A stretch of 64,000 nt of DNA, from positions 62,001 through 126,000 of the forward strand of contig NZ_JAUSYZ010000002.1 of the NCBI RefSeq assembly GCF_030817195.1. Reading direction: 5' to 3'. Made by a program: the position numbers and the translations under genes. Below the pieces are notes generated by a model. The model was not told where the DNA came from, did not search any database, and was given only the letters and a program-made list of their open reading frames with translations. Of the stretch, positions 24,958 through 33,495 are shown piece after piece. Origin of the DNA: Arthrobacter globiformis (GTDB taxonomy: Bacteria; Actinomycetota; Actinomycetes; Actinomycetales; Micrococcaceae). Position 1 is the stretch's first letter, and each line of letters starts with the position of its first letter.

Positions 24958-26499
24958 ATGACGACCTCCGTAGAAACCACCAAGCACCACATCCCGGAAA
25001 ATCTGCCCACCCATCTCCAGCACTTCATCGACGGCAAGTTCGTGGACTCCGTGGGCGGGACGACCTTCGATGTACAGGACCCGGTATCGAACGAGAACTA
25101 CGCCACTGTCGCGTCAGCCCAGCCGGAAGACGTCGACCTCGCCGTTGCAGCAGCAAAGCGCGCCTTCAAGGAAGGCCAGTGGTCGAAGATGCTGCCCCGC
25201 GAACGCTCCCGGGTGCTGCACAAGATTGCCGACATCGTCGAATCGCGGGACGATGAACTGGCTCTCCTCGAAAGCTTCGACTCCGGCCTTCCGATCACCC
25301 AGGCCAAGGGCCAGGCACGCCGCGCGGCGGAGAACTTCCGCTTTTTCGCCGACCTCATCGTCGCGCAAGAGGACAACGCGTTCAAGGTGCCCGGCCGGCA
25401 GCTCAACTATGTGAACCGCAAACCGATCGGCGTCGCGGCCCTCATCACTCCGTGGAACGTCCCGTTCATGCAGGAGTCCTGGAAGCTCGCTCCGGCAATC
25501 GCGACCGGCAACACCGTGGTTATGAAGCCGGCCAGCTACACCCCGCTCTCCGCTGTACTGTGGCCCGAGATCTTCCGCGAGGCCGGCCTGCCCGACGGCG
25601 TCTTCAACCTGATCTTCGGCTCCGGCGGCGTCGCGGGCGACTACCTGGTGAAGCATCCGGACGTCCCAATCGTCTCCTTCACCGGTGACAGCTCAACTGG
25701 TGCGACCATCTCGACCGCGGCCGCCCCCCAGTTCAAGAGCCTCTCGCTCGAACTCGGCGGAAAGAGCCCGGCCATCGTATTCGCCGACGCCGAGATCGAT
25801 GCCGCTCTCGATGCCACCGTCTTCGGTGTGTTCAGCCTGAATGGCGAGCGTTGCACCGCTGGCAGCCGTGTGCTGGTACAGCGAGACATTTACGACGACT
25901 TCGTGGCCCGGTTCGCCGAGCGGGCGAAGAACATCGTGGTGGGCCTCCCGAGCGATCCCAAGACCGAAGTCGGGTCGCTCGTGCACCCGAACCACTTCGA
26001 TAAGGTCATGGAATACATCGAGATCGGCAAGACCGAGGGCCGGCTGCTGGCCGGCGGCGGCCGCGCCGATGGATTCCCGAAGGGCAACTACGTTGCACCG
26101 ACCGTTTTTGCCGATGTCTCCCCCGATGCCCGGATCTTCCAGGAGGAGATCTTCGGACCGGTCGTCGCGATTACCCCCTTTGACACTGATGAAGAGGCGC
26201 TGGCCCTGGCGAACAACACCAAGTATGGCCTGGCGGCCTACGTCTGGACCTCAAACCTGAAGCGTGCGCACAACTTCGCACACGCCATTGAGTCGGGCAT
26301 GGTGTGGCTGAACTCGAACAACGTCCGTGACCTGCGCACGCCGTTCGGGGGTGTGAAGGCGTCCGGCTTGGGCCGTGAGGGCGGCTACCGCTCGGTTGAC
26401 TTCTACACCACCCAGCAGTCGGTCCAGATCACCCTCAACGAGGCCCACTCCCCCAAATTCGGCAACGTCCAAGACGCAGCCGACACCAGCGACAGCTAA
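24958..26499 (+). CDS. hpaE: 5-carboxymethyl-2-hydroxymuconate semialdehyde dehydrogenase
   Basis: A 513-residue NAD-dependent aldehyde dehydrogenase. Motifs: TPWNVPFMQESWK, FTGDSSTGATIS, ELGGKSPA with general base Glu265, and the catalytic Cys299 in NGERCTAGSR. HpaE oxidises the semialdehyde formed by ring cleavage to the dicarboxylic acid. Assignment rests on context: it lies directly before the extradiol dioxygenase and with the hydratase and aldolase. An upstream in-frame extension overlapping the GntR gene is out of frame with real coding and was rejected. The ATG lacks a strong ribosome site (AGTTAGGACTTCAACG). Confidence 0.88.
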   Translation: MTTSVETTKHHIPENLPTHLQHFIDGKFVDSVGGTTFDVQDPVSNENYATVASAQPEDVDLAVAAAKRAFKEGQWSKMLPRERSRVLHKIADIVESRDDELALLESFDSGLPITQAKGQARRAAENFRFFADLIVAQEDNAFKVPGRQLNYVNRKPIGVAALITPWNVPFMQESWKLAPAIATGNTVVMKPASYTPLSAVLWPEIFREAGLPDGVFNLIFGSGGVAGDYLVKHPDVPIVSFTGDSSTGATISTAAAPQFKSLSLELGGKSPAIVFADAEIDAALDATVFGVFSLNGERCTAGSRVLVQRDIYDDFVARFAERAKNIVVGLPSDPKTEVGSLVHPNHFDKVMEYIEIGKTEGRLLAGGGRADGFPKGNYVAPTVFADVSPDARIFQEEIFGPVVAITPFDTDEEALALANNTKYGLAAYVWTSNLKRAHNFAHAIESGMVWLNSNNVRDLRTPFGGVKASGLGREGGYRSVDFYTTQQSVQITLNEAHSPKFGNVQDAADTSDS

Positions 26500-26532
26500 C
26501 CCCTTCCCACCTTTCGAAGAAGAGAGAACATC

Positions 26533-27618
26533 ATGACCAACTTCGTTCCCACCCCCACCGTCCCGGCACCGGACATCGTCCGCTGCGCCTACATGGAAAT
26601 CGTGGTCACGGACCTCGCCAAGTCCCGCGAGTTCTACGTCGGCGTCCTCGGCCTTCACGTCACCGAGGAAGACGAGAACACCATCTACCTCCGCTCCCTG
26701 GAGGAGTTCATCCACCACAACCTGGTGCTCCGCCAGGGACCCATCGCCGCCGTCGCCGCCTTCGCCTACCGCGTGAAGTCCGCGGCTGAGGTGGACGCCG
26801 CGGAGGCCTACTACAAGGAACTCGGTTGCCGCACCGAGCGCCGCAAGGAAGGCTTCACCAAGGGCATCGGCGACTCCGTCCGCGTCGAGGACCCGCTGGG
26901 CTTCCCGTACGAGTTCTTCTACGAGACCGAGCACGTCGAGCGCCTCACCCAGCGCTACGACCTCTACTCCGCCGGTGAACTGGTCCGCCTGGACCACTTC
27001 AATCAGGTCACCCCGGACGTTCCCCGCGGCCGCGCCTACCTGGAGGACCTCGGCTTCCGCGTCTCCGAGGACATCAAGGATTCAGACGGCGTCACTTACG
27101 CCGCGTGGATGCACCGCAAGCAGACCGTCCACGACACCGCCCTCACCGGCGGCAACGGCCCGCGCATGCACCACGTCGCCTTCGCCACGCACGAGAAGCA
27201 CAACATCATCCAGATCTGCGACAAGATGGGCGCCCTGCGCATCAGCGACCGGATCGAACGCGGCCCCGGCCGGCACGGCGTCTCCAACGCGTTCTACCTC
27301 TACATCCTGGACCCGGACGGCCACCGCATCGAGATCTACACCCAGGACTACTACACGGGCGACCCGGACAACCCCACCATCACCTGGGACGTCCACGACA
27401 ACCAGCGCCGCGACTGGTGGGGCAACCCCGTCGTTCCCTCCTGGTACACCGAGGCCTCCCTGGTCCTGGACCTGGACGGCAACCCGCAGCCGGTCATCGA
27501 ACGCACCGACGCCTCCGAAATGGCCGTCACAGTGGGCGCCGACGGCTTCTCCTACACCCGAAAGGAAGGGTCCTCCGAAGACGACCGGACGGGCTTCAAG
27601 CTGGGAGCCCAGGTCTAA
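26533..27618 (+). CDS. mndD: Homoprotocatechuate (3,4-dihydroxyphenylacetate) 2,3-dioxygenase
   Basis: A 361-residue type I extradiol dioxygenase that opens the ring of 3,4-dihydroxyphenylacetate between C2 and C3. The metal ligands known for this family are all present at the expected numbers: His155 (LDHFNQV), His214 (MHHVAFA) and Glu267 (HRIEIYTQ). The whole sequence matches my memory of the Mn(II)-dependent MndD of Arthrobacter globiformis very closely, so manganese is likely, though the related HPCD enzyme uses iron with the same ligands. Four tandem VOC modules make up the fold. The ATG has a purine-rich GAAGAGAG upstream. Confidence 0.95.
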   Translation: MTNFVPTPTVPAPDIVRCAYMEIVVTDLAKSREFYVGVLGLHVTEEDENTIYLRSLEEFIHHNLVLRQGPIAAVAAFAYRVKSAAEVDAAEAYYKELGCRTERRKEGFTKGIGDSVRVEDPLGFPYEFFYETEHVERLTQRYDLYSAGELVRLDHFNQVTPDVPRGRAYLEDLGFRVSEDIKDSDGVTYAAWMHRKQTVHDTALTGGNGPRMHHVAFATHEKHNIIQICDKMGALRISDRIERGPGRHGVSNAFYLYILDPDGHRIEIYTQDYYTGDPDNPTITWDVHDNQRRDWWGNPVVPSWYTEASLVLDLDGNPQPVIERTDASEMAVTVGADGFSYTRKEGSSEDDRTGFKLGAQV

Positions 27619-27625
27619 CGTGACC

Positions 27626-27666
27626 GGGTGGCCGGTTCCGTACCGCAACAGCGGGACCGGCCACCC
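27626..27666 (+). repeat. Strong intergenic hairpin between dioxygenase and hydratase
   Basis: GGGTGGCCGGT at 27626-27636 is perfectly complementary to 27656-27666. The stem extends inward by TCCG against CGGG with one wobble, making 15 pairs around an 11-base loop. It starts 7 bp after the dioxygenase stop and ends 25 bp before the hydratase ribosome site. It could be an attenuator or an mRNA-processing barrier. Confidence 0.6.
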
Positions 27667-27703
27667 TCACGAGCGACAGCCCCACCCCTTGAGGAGCGCA
27701 CAA

Positions 27704-28489
27704 ATGCTTGAACCAAAGATGATTGAGGCCATTGCGGACGAGCTGGTGGAAGCCGGCCGGACCCGCACCCCTGTGCCCCGCCTGACTGCCCGCTACCCGG
27801 ACATGACGGTGGAGGACTCCTACGCGGTGCAGCAGCTGTGGCGGCGCCGGAACGAGGACGCCGGCCGGACCCTGGTGGGGCGCAAGATCGGCCTCACGTC
27901 CAAGGCCATGCAGGCCGCCACCGGCATCACCGAACCGGACTACGGCGCCATCTTCGATGACATGGTGCTCGAAACCGGCTGCTCCGTAGAGTGGGACCGC
28001 TACACCCATCCGCGGGTTGAGGTGGAGCTGGCGTTCGTCCTGAAGGACGGGCTCAAGGGTCCGGGCTGCACCATCTTCGACGTCCTGAACGCTACCGACT
28101 ACGTGGTTCCGGCCCTCGAGATCCTCGATTCCAGGATCGAGATGGAGGGCCGGACCATCGTGGACACCATCTCCGACAACGCCGCCATGGGCGCCATGGT
28201 GGTGGGCGGCCGCCCGGTGAAGCCGGACGCCGTCGACCTCCGCTGGGTCTCCGCGATCCTCTACAAGAACCAGACAGTGGAGGAAACCGGCGTCGCAGCA
28301 GGCGTCCTGGACCACCCGGCCAACGGTGTGCACTGGCTGGCCAACAAGATCGCCGCGCACGGGGACAGCATGAAGGCCGGTGACATCATCCTCGCAGGAT
28401 CCTTCACCCGCCCGCTCTGGGTCCACAAGGGCGACACCGTCCACGCCGACTACGGACCCCTCGGGAGCGTCACATGCCGCTTCGAATAG
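27704..28489 (+). CDS. hpaH: 2-oxo-hept-4-ene-1,7-dioate hydratase
   Basis: A 261-residue hydratase of the HpaH/MhpD family (FAH-like fold) that adds water to 2-oxohept-4-ene-1,7-dioate with a divalent metal. It shows GRKIGLTSKAMQAATGI near residue 60, the acidic metal site HPRVEVELAFVL near 108 and ILDSRI near 144. The ATG at 27704 follows GAGGAG with seven bases between; a longer open frame overlapping the dioxygenase gene is a shadow. Its 3' end overlaps the aldolase gene by 16 bp, indicating tight coupling. Confidence 0.93.
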   Translation: MLEPKMIEAIADELVEAGRTRTPVPRLTARYPDMTVEDSYAVQQLWRRRNEDAGRTLVGRKIGLTSKAMQAATGITEPDYGAIFDDMVLETGCSVEWDRYTHPRVEVELAFVLKDGLKGPGCTIFDVLNATDYVVPALEILDSRIEMEGRTIVDTISDNAAMGAMVVGGRPVKPDAVDLRWVSAILYKNQTVEETGVAAGVLDHPANGVHWLANKIAAHGDSMKAGDIILAGSFTRPLWVHKGDTVHADYGPLGSVTCRFE

Positions 28490-29304
28490 AGGACACGTTC
28501 CGGGACGCGCTCCGCCATCAAAACGGTAAAGCAGGCAGGCCGCTGGCCGGGATGTGGGTGTGCTCCGGCAGCCCGCTGATCGCCGAACTCTGCGCCGGGT
28601 CAGGGCTGGACTGGCTCCTGGTGGACGCTGAACACAGCCCCAACGGGCTCGAATCCATCCTGTCCCAGCTCCAGGCGATCCACGGCTACCCGGTCCACAC
28701 CCTGGTCCGGCCGCCGGTGAACGACACGGTGCTGATCAAGCAGTACCTGGACCTTGGCGTGCAGAACCTGCTGGTCCCCATGGTCAATTCCGTGGCCGAG
28801 GCGGAAGCGGCGGTGGCAGCGACCCGCTACCCGCCGCACGGTGTGCGCGGGGTCGGTTCGGCTCTGGCCCGCGCGGCCCGCTGGAACCGGGTCCCGGACT
28901 ACCTCGCCCGTGCATCGGAGACGGTCAGCGTCACCGTCCAGATTGAATCGACGGCTGCGGTTGAGGCCGTGGAGGACATCCTGAAGGTCGACGGCGTGGA
29001 TGCCATCTTCTTGGGGCCCTCCGACCTCGCCGCGTCGATGGGGCTGCTGGGACAGCAGGAACACCCCGAGGTGCGTGCCGCCGTCGAACACTGCCTGGCC
29101 GCCGCGAAAGCGGCCGGCAAACCCGCCGGCGTCAACGCCTTCGCCCCCGCCACCGCCCGTGCCTATCTCGACGCCGGTGCCGCCTTCATCCTGGTGGGCG
29201 CCGACGTCGCCATCCTGGCCCGAGGCTCAGAAGCCCTCGCCGCCGAGTACGTCCGCAGGAATGACGTAAACCCGGCCGACGGCCCGTCCCGCGCCAGCTA
29301 CTGA
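28474..29304 (+). CDS. hpaI: 4-hydroxy-2-oxoheptane-1,7-dioate aldolase
   Basis: A 276-residue class II (metal-dependent) pyruvate aldolase of the HpaI/HpcH family that cleaves 4-hydroxy-2-oxoheptanedioate to pyruvate and succinic semialdehyde. Recognisable sites: DAEHSPN with the catalytic His, TLVRPP with the pyruvate-binding Arg, QIESTAA with a metal-binding Glu, and LGPSDLAASMG with a metal-binding Asp. It begins inside the last codons of hpaH. The product semialdehyde is handled by the dehydrogenase encoded 80 bp downstream. Confidence 0.94.
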   Translation: MPLRIEDTFRDALRHQNGKAGRPLAGMWVCSGSPLIAELCAGSGLDWLLVDAEHSPNGLESILSQLQAIHGYPVHTLVRPPVNDTVLIKQYLDLGVQNLLVPMVNSVAEAEAAVAATRYPPHGVRGVGSALARAARWNRVPDYLARASETVSVTVQIESTAAVEAVEDILKVDGVDAIFLGPSDLAASMGLLGQQEHPEVRAAVEHCLAAAKAAGKPAGVNAFAPATARAYLDAGAAFILVGADVAILARGSEALAAEYVRRNDVNPADGPSRASY

Positions 29305-29306
29305 CC

Positions 29307-29355
29307 CCGGTGGTTGGGCCCGCCAAACCTCTTCCAGGACAGACCCAACCACCGG
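29307..29355 (+). repeat. Inverted repeat between aldolase and dehydrogenase genes
   Basis: CCGGTGGTTGGG at 29307-29318 and its exact complement at 29344-29355 form a 12-bp stem with a 25-base loop, right after the hpaI stop and 28 bp before the next start. Together with the hairpin at 27626-27666 it shows that both non-overlapping gene junctions in this part of the operon carry stem structures. Confidence 0.5.
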
Positions 29356-29383
29356 CCCCTATACTTCCCAAGGAGACTCCCGC

Positions 29384-30889
29384 ATGAACACTTCCCCCGC
29401 ACTCTTCCCTGCCATCTCTCCCGAGCGTGAGGTTCAGCTCCTCACGTCCGTGCCCACCGGCCTGCTCATCGGCGGCCAGTGGCGGGACGCGTCCGACGGC
29501 GGCACGTTCGACGTGCACGACCCCGCCACCGGGGAGGTACTCGCCACCCTCGCCTCGGCCACCAGCGCGGACGCCCTCGCCGCACTCGACGCAGCGGACG
29601 CGGTACAGGCCTCCTGGGCCCGCACCGCACCCCGGGTACGGGCCGAAATCCTGCGCCGCGCCTTTGACCTGGTCACCGAACGCGCCGAGGACTTCGCGCT
29701 GCTGATGACCCTCGAAATGGGCAAGCCGCTGGCCGAAGCCCGCGGCGAGGTCGCCTACGGGGCCGAGTTCCTGCGCTGGTTCTCCGAAGAAGCGGTACGC
29801 GATTATGGCCGGTACCTCACCACCCCGGAGGGTAAGAACAAGATCCTGGTTCAGCACAAACCCGTCGGGCCTTGTCTGCTCATCACGCCGTGGAACTTCC
29901 CGCTCGCGATGGCCACTCGCAAGGTCGCCCCCGCCATCGCCGCCGGATGCACCATGGTCCTGAAACCCGCCAAGCTCACCCCGCTCACCGCCCAGTACTT
30001 CTCCCAGACCATGCTCGACGCCGGCCTGCCCGCCGGCGTCCTCAACGTCGTCTCCTCCTCATCCGCCTCCGGAATCTCCGGGCCGCTGCTCGCTGACCCG
30101 CGCCTGCGCAAGGTCTCCTTCACCGGCTCCACCCCCGTGGGCAAGCGGCTCATGGCCGACGCCGCGCAGAACGTCCTGCGCACCTCCATGGAACTCGGCG
30201 GCAACGCACCCTTCATCGTGTTCGAGGATGCTGACCTCGACGCCGCCGTCGAAGGGGCCATGGCTGCCAAGATGCGGAACATGGGCGAGGCCTGCACCGC
30301 AGCCAACCGTTTCCTCGTCCACGAATCCGTGGCACAGGAGTTTACCCGCAAGTTCGCCGCCGCCATGAAGGCCCTGGCCACTGGCCGCGGCACGGAAGCG
30401 ACCACAAACGTTGGCCCGCTGATCGATGCCGGCGCCCGCGATGACGTGCACGCTTTGGTGAGCGCCGCTGTCGATGCCGGAGCAGTTGCTGTCACCGGCG
30501 GCGCACCGGTTGACGGTCCCGGGTACTTTTATCAGCCCACCGTCCTCGCCGACGTGCCCAACGACGCCGCGATCCTGGGTCAGGAGATCTTCGGCCCCGT
30601 CGCCCCGGTCACCACCTTCACCAGCGAGGAGGACGCCATTCGGCTGGCCAACGCCTCGGAGTACGGGCTCGCATCCTACCTCTACAGCCGCGACTTCAAC
30701 CGGCTGCTGCGCGTCGCCGAGCAGATCGAGTTCGGCATGGTCGGCTTCAACGCCGGGGTTATCTCCAACGCCGCGGCACCCTTCGGCGGCGTCAAGCAGT
30801 CCGGGCTCGGCCGCGAAGGCGGCTCAGAGGGCATCGCCGAATACACCACCACCCAGTACATCGGCATCGCAGACCCCTATAAGAGCTAA
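29384..30889 (+). CDS. gabD: NAD(P)-dependent succinate-semialdehyde dehydrogenase
   Basis: A 501-residue aldehyde dehydrogenase of the succinate-semialdehyde type, oxidising the HpaI product to succinate for the citric acid cycle. Landmarks: LLMTLEMGKPLAEARGE, TPWNFPLAMATRK, FTGSTPVGK, ELGGNAPFIVFEDADLD (general base Glu270) and the catalytic Cys304 in GEACTAANRF. The C-terminal PFGGVKQSGLGREG is typical of GabD. AAGGAG precedes the ATG. It completes the route from homoprotocatechuate to central metabolism. Confidence 0.92.
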   Translation: MNTSPALFPAISPEREVQLLTSVPTGLLIGGQWRDASDGGTFDVHDPATGEVLATLASATSADALAALDAADAVQASWARTAPRVRAEILRRAFDLVTERAEDFALLMTLEMGKPLAEARGEVAYGAEFLRWFSEEAVRDYGRYLTTPEGKNKILVQHKPVGPCLLITPWNFPLAMATRKVAPAIAAGCTMVLKPAKLTPLTAQYFSQTMLDAGLPAGVLNVVSSSSASGISGPLLADPRLRKVSFTGSTPVGKRLMADAAQNVLRTSMELGGNAPFIVFEDADLDAAVEGAMAAKMRNMGEACTAANRFLVHESVAQEFTRKFAAAMKALATGRGTEATTNVGPLIDAGARDDVHALVSAAVDAGAVAVTGGAPVDGPGYFYQPTVLADVPNDAAILGQEIFGPVAPVTTFTSEEDAIRLANASEYGLASYLYSRDFNRLLRVAEQIEFGMVGFNAGVISNAAAPFGGVKQSGLGREGGSEGIAEYTTTQYIGIADPYKS

Positions 30890-31068
30890 GCCCAGCATCA
30901 ACGATCGATCCTCAAAGGTTTCAGACGATTCGAACGCCTGGGTAGATGCCAAAGCGCTCCACCGTTCTTTAGCGGACACCCCAAAACCCGAAAGCTTGTC
31001 CACCTCGAGGCCACTGGAAGAGCCTATTCTCAGGTGCCCCGTGCTTGGCAAAATCAATTGGAGGAAAA

Positions 31069-31353
31069 ATGCCCCGAGGCCGGCCACTGCTACGCACACA
31101 CCATGAAACGGAGAGTCCCCATCCGACTTTCTTGCCCCCTCATAACGCCGACTACATTCGTGACTGGGCAACGTTGGCCACGGACGAACAAGTATTCATC
31201 GTGGAGAACGACGGTCCTGAACTTTCCGGTCGCGTTGATGCGGTGACCGAAGACGGTCTAATCCTTTGGCTGCAGCTTAACAGGGGTGAAGGACGCCGAT
31301 TATTTATCCACGGGGATGCCGTATTCGTCTGGCGTGTTCCTGTAGGCGAATAG
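31069..31353 (+). CDS. Small protein of unknown function
   Basis: A 94-residue protein starting MPRGRPLLRTHHETE, with a C-terminal half that alternates strand-like segments (EQVFIVENDGPELSGRVDAV, then GRRLFIHGDAVFVWRV), perhaps a small beta-barrel. I do not recognise the family. The ATG has GGAGG at good distance; an earlier in-frame ATG at 31045 has none. It stands alone after the hpa operon, and its stop touches the IS relic, so the 3' end could have been altered by that insertion. Confidence 0.6.
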   Translation: MPRGRPLLRTHHETESPHPTFLPPHNADYIRDWATLATDEQVFIVENDGPELSGRVDAVTEDGLILWLQLNRGEGRRLFIHGDAVFVWRVPVGE

Positions 31354-31706
31354 CACGCGGCGCACGGCTTTGATAGTGGTCGTAGGCGATGAGTGAGCGC
31401 TTGCGGGGTACGTTGATGCGCCAGTTGTGCCAGATGCCGGCGGCGAGGGCCAGGAGTCTGGCTGCCACCCGGGCGTAGACGCCGGCCATGGTCCGGCCGC
31501 CGTGGTCTTTGAGGCCGAGTTGGCCCTTGAGGGTATCAACGACGGATTCGATTCATTGCCGGATGCCGCCGAGTTTGCCGAAGCGGGGTTTCTCGTCCTT
31601 GCAGTCCGGGCGGATCAGGTGCGCGCCGAGGTCCTCGGTGATGAACCGTTCGAAGTCGCGGCCGGCGAAGCCTTTGTCTCGAGTGTTTAGTTGAGTGTTC
31701 ACAACC
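31350..31706 (-). pseudogene. IS982-like transposase relic with internal stop
   Basis: The minus strand encodes the C-terminal third of an IS982/IS5-type DDE transposase: DKGFAGRDFERFITEDLG, then KPRFGKLGGIRQ, then IESVVDTLKGQLGL and HGGRTMAGVYARVAARLL, ending near RSLIAYDH. A TGA at 31553-31555 interrupts the frame where relatives have Trp. The N-terminal two thirds are absent. It is inactive. The short spacer to the next gene (31707-31829) shows nothing. Confidence 0.75.
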
Positions 31707-31829
31707 CCGGCCCAACACTCTCCGCCTTACTTTAAAAGCTCCTGCGCCCCGCAACGGCAATAGGACTTACCCATCTAGTCCTATGTCCAGAAGGACCTAT
31801 ATTCGGATACGTGGTTGAGTAGGCTACAT

Positions 31830-32228
31830 CTAGAGCTGTTCCATGGCGCCGGAAGAGCGGCCTCCAGGCTGCGTCGAATCCGAAGGGATGAGTTCCGGGC
31901 GAAGGGGGCTTACTGCCTCAACTGCAACCATTCGCTCGAGAATTCGGAATTCATGCGGGACGTCTCCAGGAACTACAACGACGTCCCCCGCAGAAGCTAC
32001 AAATGTTTCATGCCCGATTACGACCTCAATTTTTCCTTCTATAAGGAAAGTCAGTTGTTCCGCGTCATGACGGTGCATGGCGATCACAGCGCCACTTGGA
32101 GCGATAGCGCGGACGAGTTGTATTCCTTCGCCCGTGACGACACGGAGGTCTGGCCCGGTTTCAGTCATGCCGGGAAGTAGCGTTCGGCTCAGGTTGTTCG
32201 CCGAAAGTACGCCTCTAAAAGCTGACAA
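31830..32228 (-). CDS. Cupin-domain protein
   Basis: A 132-residue single-domain cupin. Motif 1 is MHRHDAEQLTFLIEGKIEVVIG (His residues near 52 and 54, Glu near 57) and motif 2 is GDVVVVPGDVPHEF (His near 92), giving the usual 3-His/1-Glu metal site. TTG 32228 is the start because AAGGAG sits seven bases before it. Such small cupins act as dioxygenases, isomerases or sensors. It is the last of a minus-strand series and separated from the DsbA-like gene by 510 bp. Confidence 0.78.
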   Translation of the reverse strand: MSAFRGVLSANNLSRTLLPGMTETGPDLRVVTGEGIQLVRAIAPSGAVIAMHRHDAEQLTFLIEGKIEVVIGHETFVASAGDVVVVPGDVPHEFRILERMVAVEAVSPLRPELIPSDSTQPGGRSSGAMEQL

Positions 32229-32738
32229 TTTATCTCCTTAGTTGTGACAGCCGGCCGTTGGCCAAATTGCTTGCACGAATTTTTGGGTCGGGACAAGAAG
32301 TGTTTGATGAATCCACTCGAGTTTGTAAAGGCACGGCTTTCGACGTCCTGGAAAGGATGAGGACATTCGGATCAAGCAACGGGTGCAACACCAAAGCCGG
32401 CAAAATGTGCACATCGGACTGCGTCCGATTCCGGCAGGAAAAATTGCACCTTCGCCTGCAGTACGTGTGAAAGGGTGATGAGGGCGCGGACGCCCTCAGA
32501 TGAGGAACCGCCGGCCAAGCCAAAAAGCGAGTAGACGCGCGAGTGTGGCAACCGCCGTCGGCTCATTAGTGCAACTTGCATTGGTGTCATTGGGTCGGGC
32601 ATCGCGGAGAGCTTGCTTCGCTCAGTCCCACGAGTTGGACCAGGCCACCCAAAAGTGAGTGAGCTCGAAAGCCCAAAATTCGGACGGCTTGCCTGAGAGC
32701 CCGGAGAGTTGCGGGAGCTGCCGGACCCACCGTGTCAC
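32229..32738. other. 510-bp gap without a supported gene
   Basis: Only short open frames are present (for example a 76-codon minus frame at 32372-32602 with LFGLAGGSSSEGVRALITL). None shows a family motif or a ribosome site, and the composition is lower in GC than the neighbours. It may be a decayed gene. Confidence 0.4.
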
Positions 32739-33386
32739 TCAGGCATCGTGTGAGACGTGGCTTTTTTGTTTAGCGCTACCAAACATAACTTCTTTGGCCA
32801 GTTGTTTAAGGCGTTCCCCCGAGGACGCCGGGCCTCCAATGCGGTAAGTCCCGTCGGCAGCATGGGCAAGCAGCGTAGGGTAGGCGTGGATGCCGAGCTG
32901 GCGCACTTCCTGCTGTTCAGCGACGGCCTTCTGGCGCGTCTGGGAATCGTAAAAACTGCTTACGACCTTTGAACTGTCCAGGCCATGATCCTGCGCAATC
33001 TCAATGTAGGTAGAAACATCGCTTAAGTCCTGGCCGTACTTGTAGAACGCGGTTTGCATCGCATGCGCCATTTGAAGGTCATCACCCCCGGAGTCTTTGA
33101 GCGCAACGAGGCCGACGGCGGCGGCATCAGAATTCATAATGAAGTCGCCGTCTTCCAGGAGCTTGACGTAGGGATCTCCGAAGAGTGCACCGGTCAACTG
33201 GGCGATCCTTGCATTCGCGTTTGGTATATGCGGGTAATCCCGCAGGGCCGCAATCGCTGAAGCGGGAAAGAGGCCACCACTGATGACACGGAGTTCCACC
33301 CACTCTTCTGCAGCCAATTCCGTGACGGCTGGTGCAAAACCGTAGCACCAGCCGCAGTACGCGTCGAAAACGTACGTGAACCTCAC
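32739..33386 (-). CDS. DsbA-family (FrnE-like) thioredoxin-fold protein
   Basis: A 215-residue DsbA-like protein with an N-terminal thioredoxin strand and a CGWC active site (Cys11, Cys14), a helical insert, and cis-Pro region GIHAYPTLLAHAADG near residue 175. There is no signal peptide, so it is cytoplasmic, as are FrnE-type relatives involved in redox or isomerisation of small molecules. GTG 33386 has GGAGGT eight bases before it; the longer frame overlapping the next gene was rejected. Its role in module C is unknown. Confidence 0.82.
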   Translation of the reverse strand: MRFTYVFDAYCGWCYGFAPAVTELAAEEWVELRVISGGLFPASAIAALRDYPHIPNANARIAQLTGALFGDPYVKLLEDGDFIMNSDAAAVGLVALKDSGGDDLQMAHAMQTAFYKYGQDLSDVSTYIEIAQDHGLDSSKVVSSFYDSQTRQKAVAEQQEVRQLGIHAYPTLLAHAADGTYRIGGPASSGERLKQLAKEVMFGSAKQKSHVSHDA

Positions 33387-33495
33387 CTGGACGCACCTCC
33401 AACTATCAGCCGATGGTGTCTTTCCAGGAAAAGGAACCGCGGTTTCAGCTTGGAGTTCAAAGCCTGGGCATCCTTGCCGGAAGTTTGATTCTTCA

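Noticed and set aside
26251..26997. Minus-strand 248-codon frame opposite the dioxygenase
   Set aside because: Antisense shadow of the dehydrogenase and dioxygenase genes with no motif.
26975..27703. Upstream extension of the hydratase frame
   Set aside because: It lies out of frame inside the dioxygenase gene and is low-complexity; ATG 27704 has a good ribosome site.
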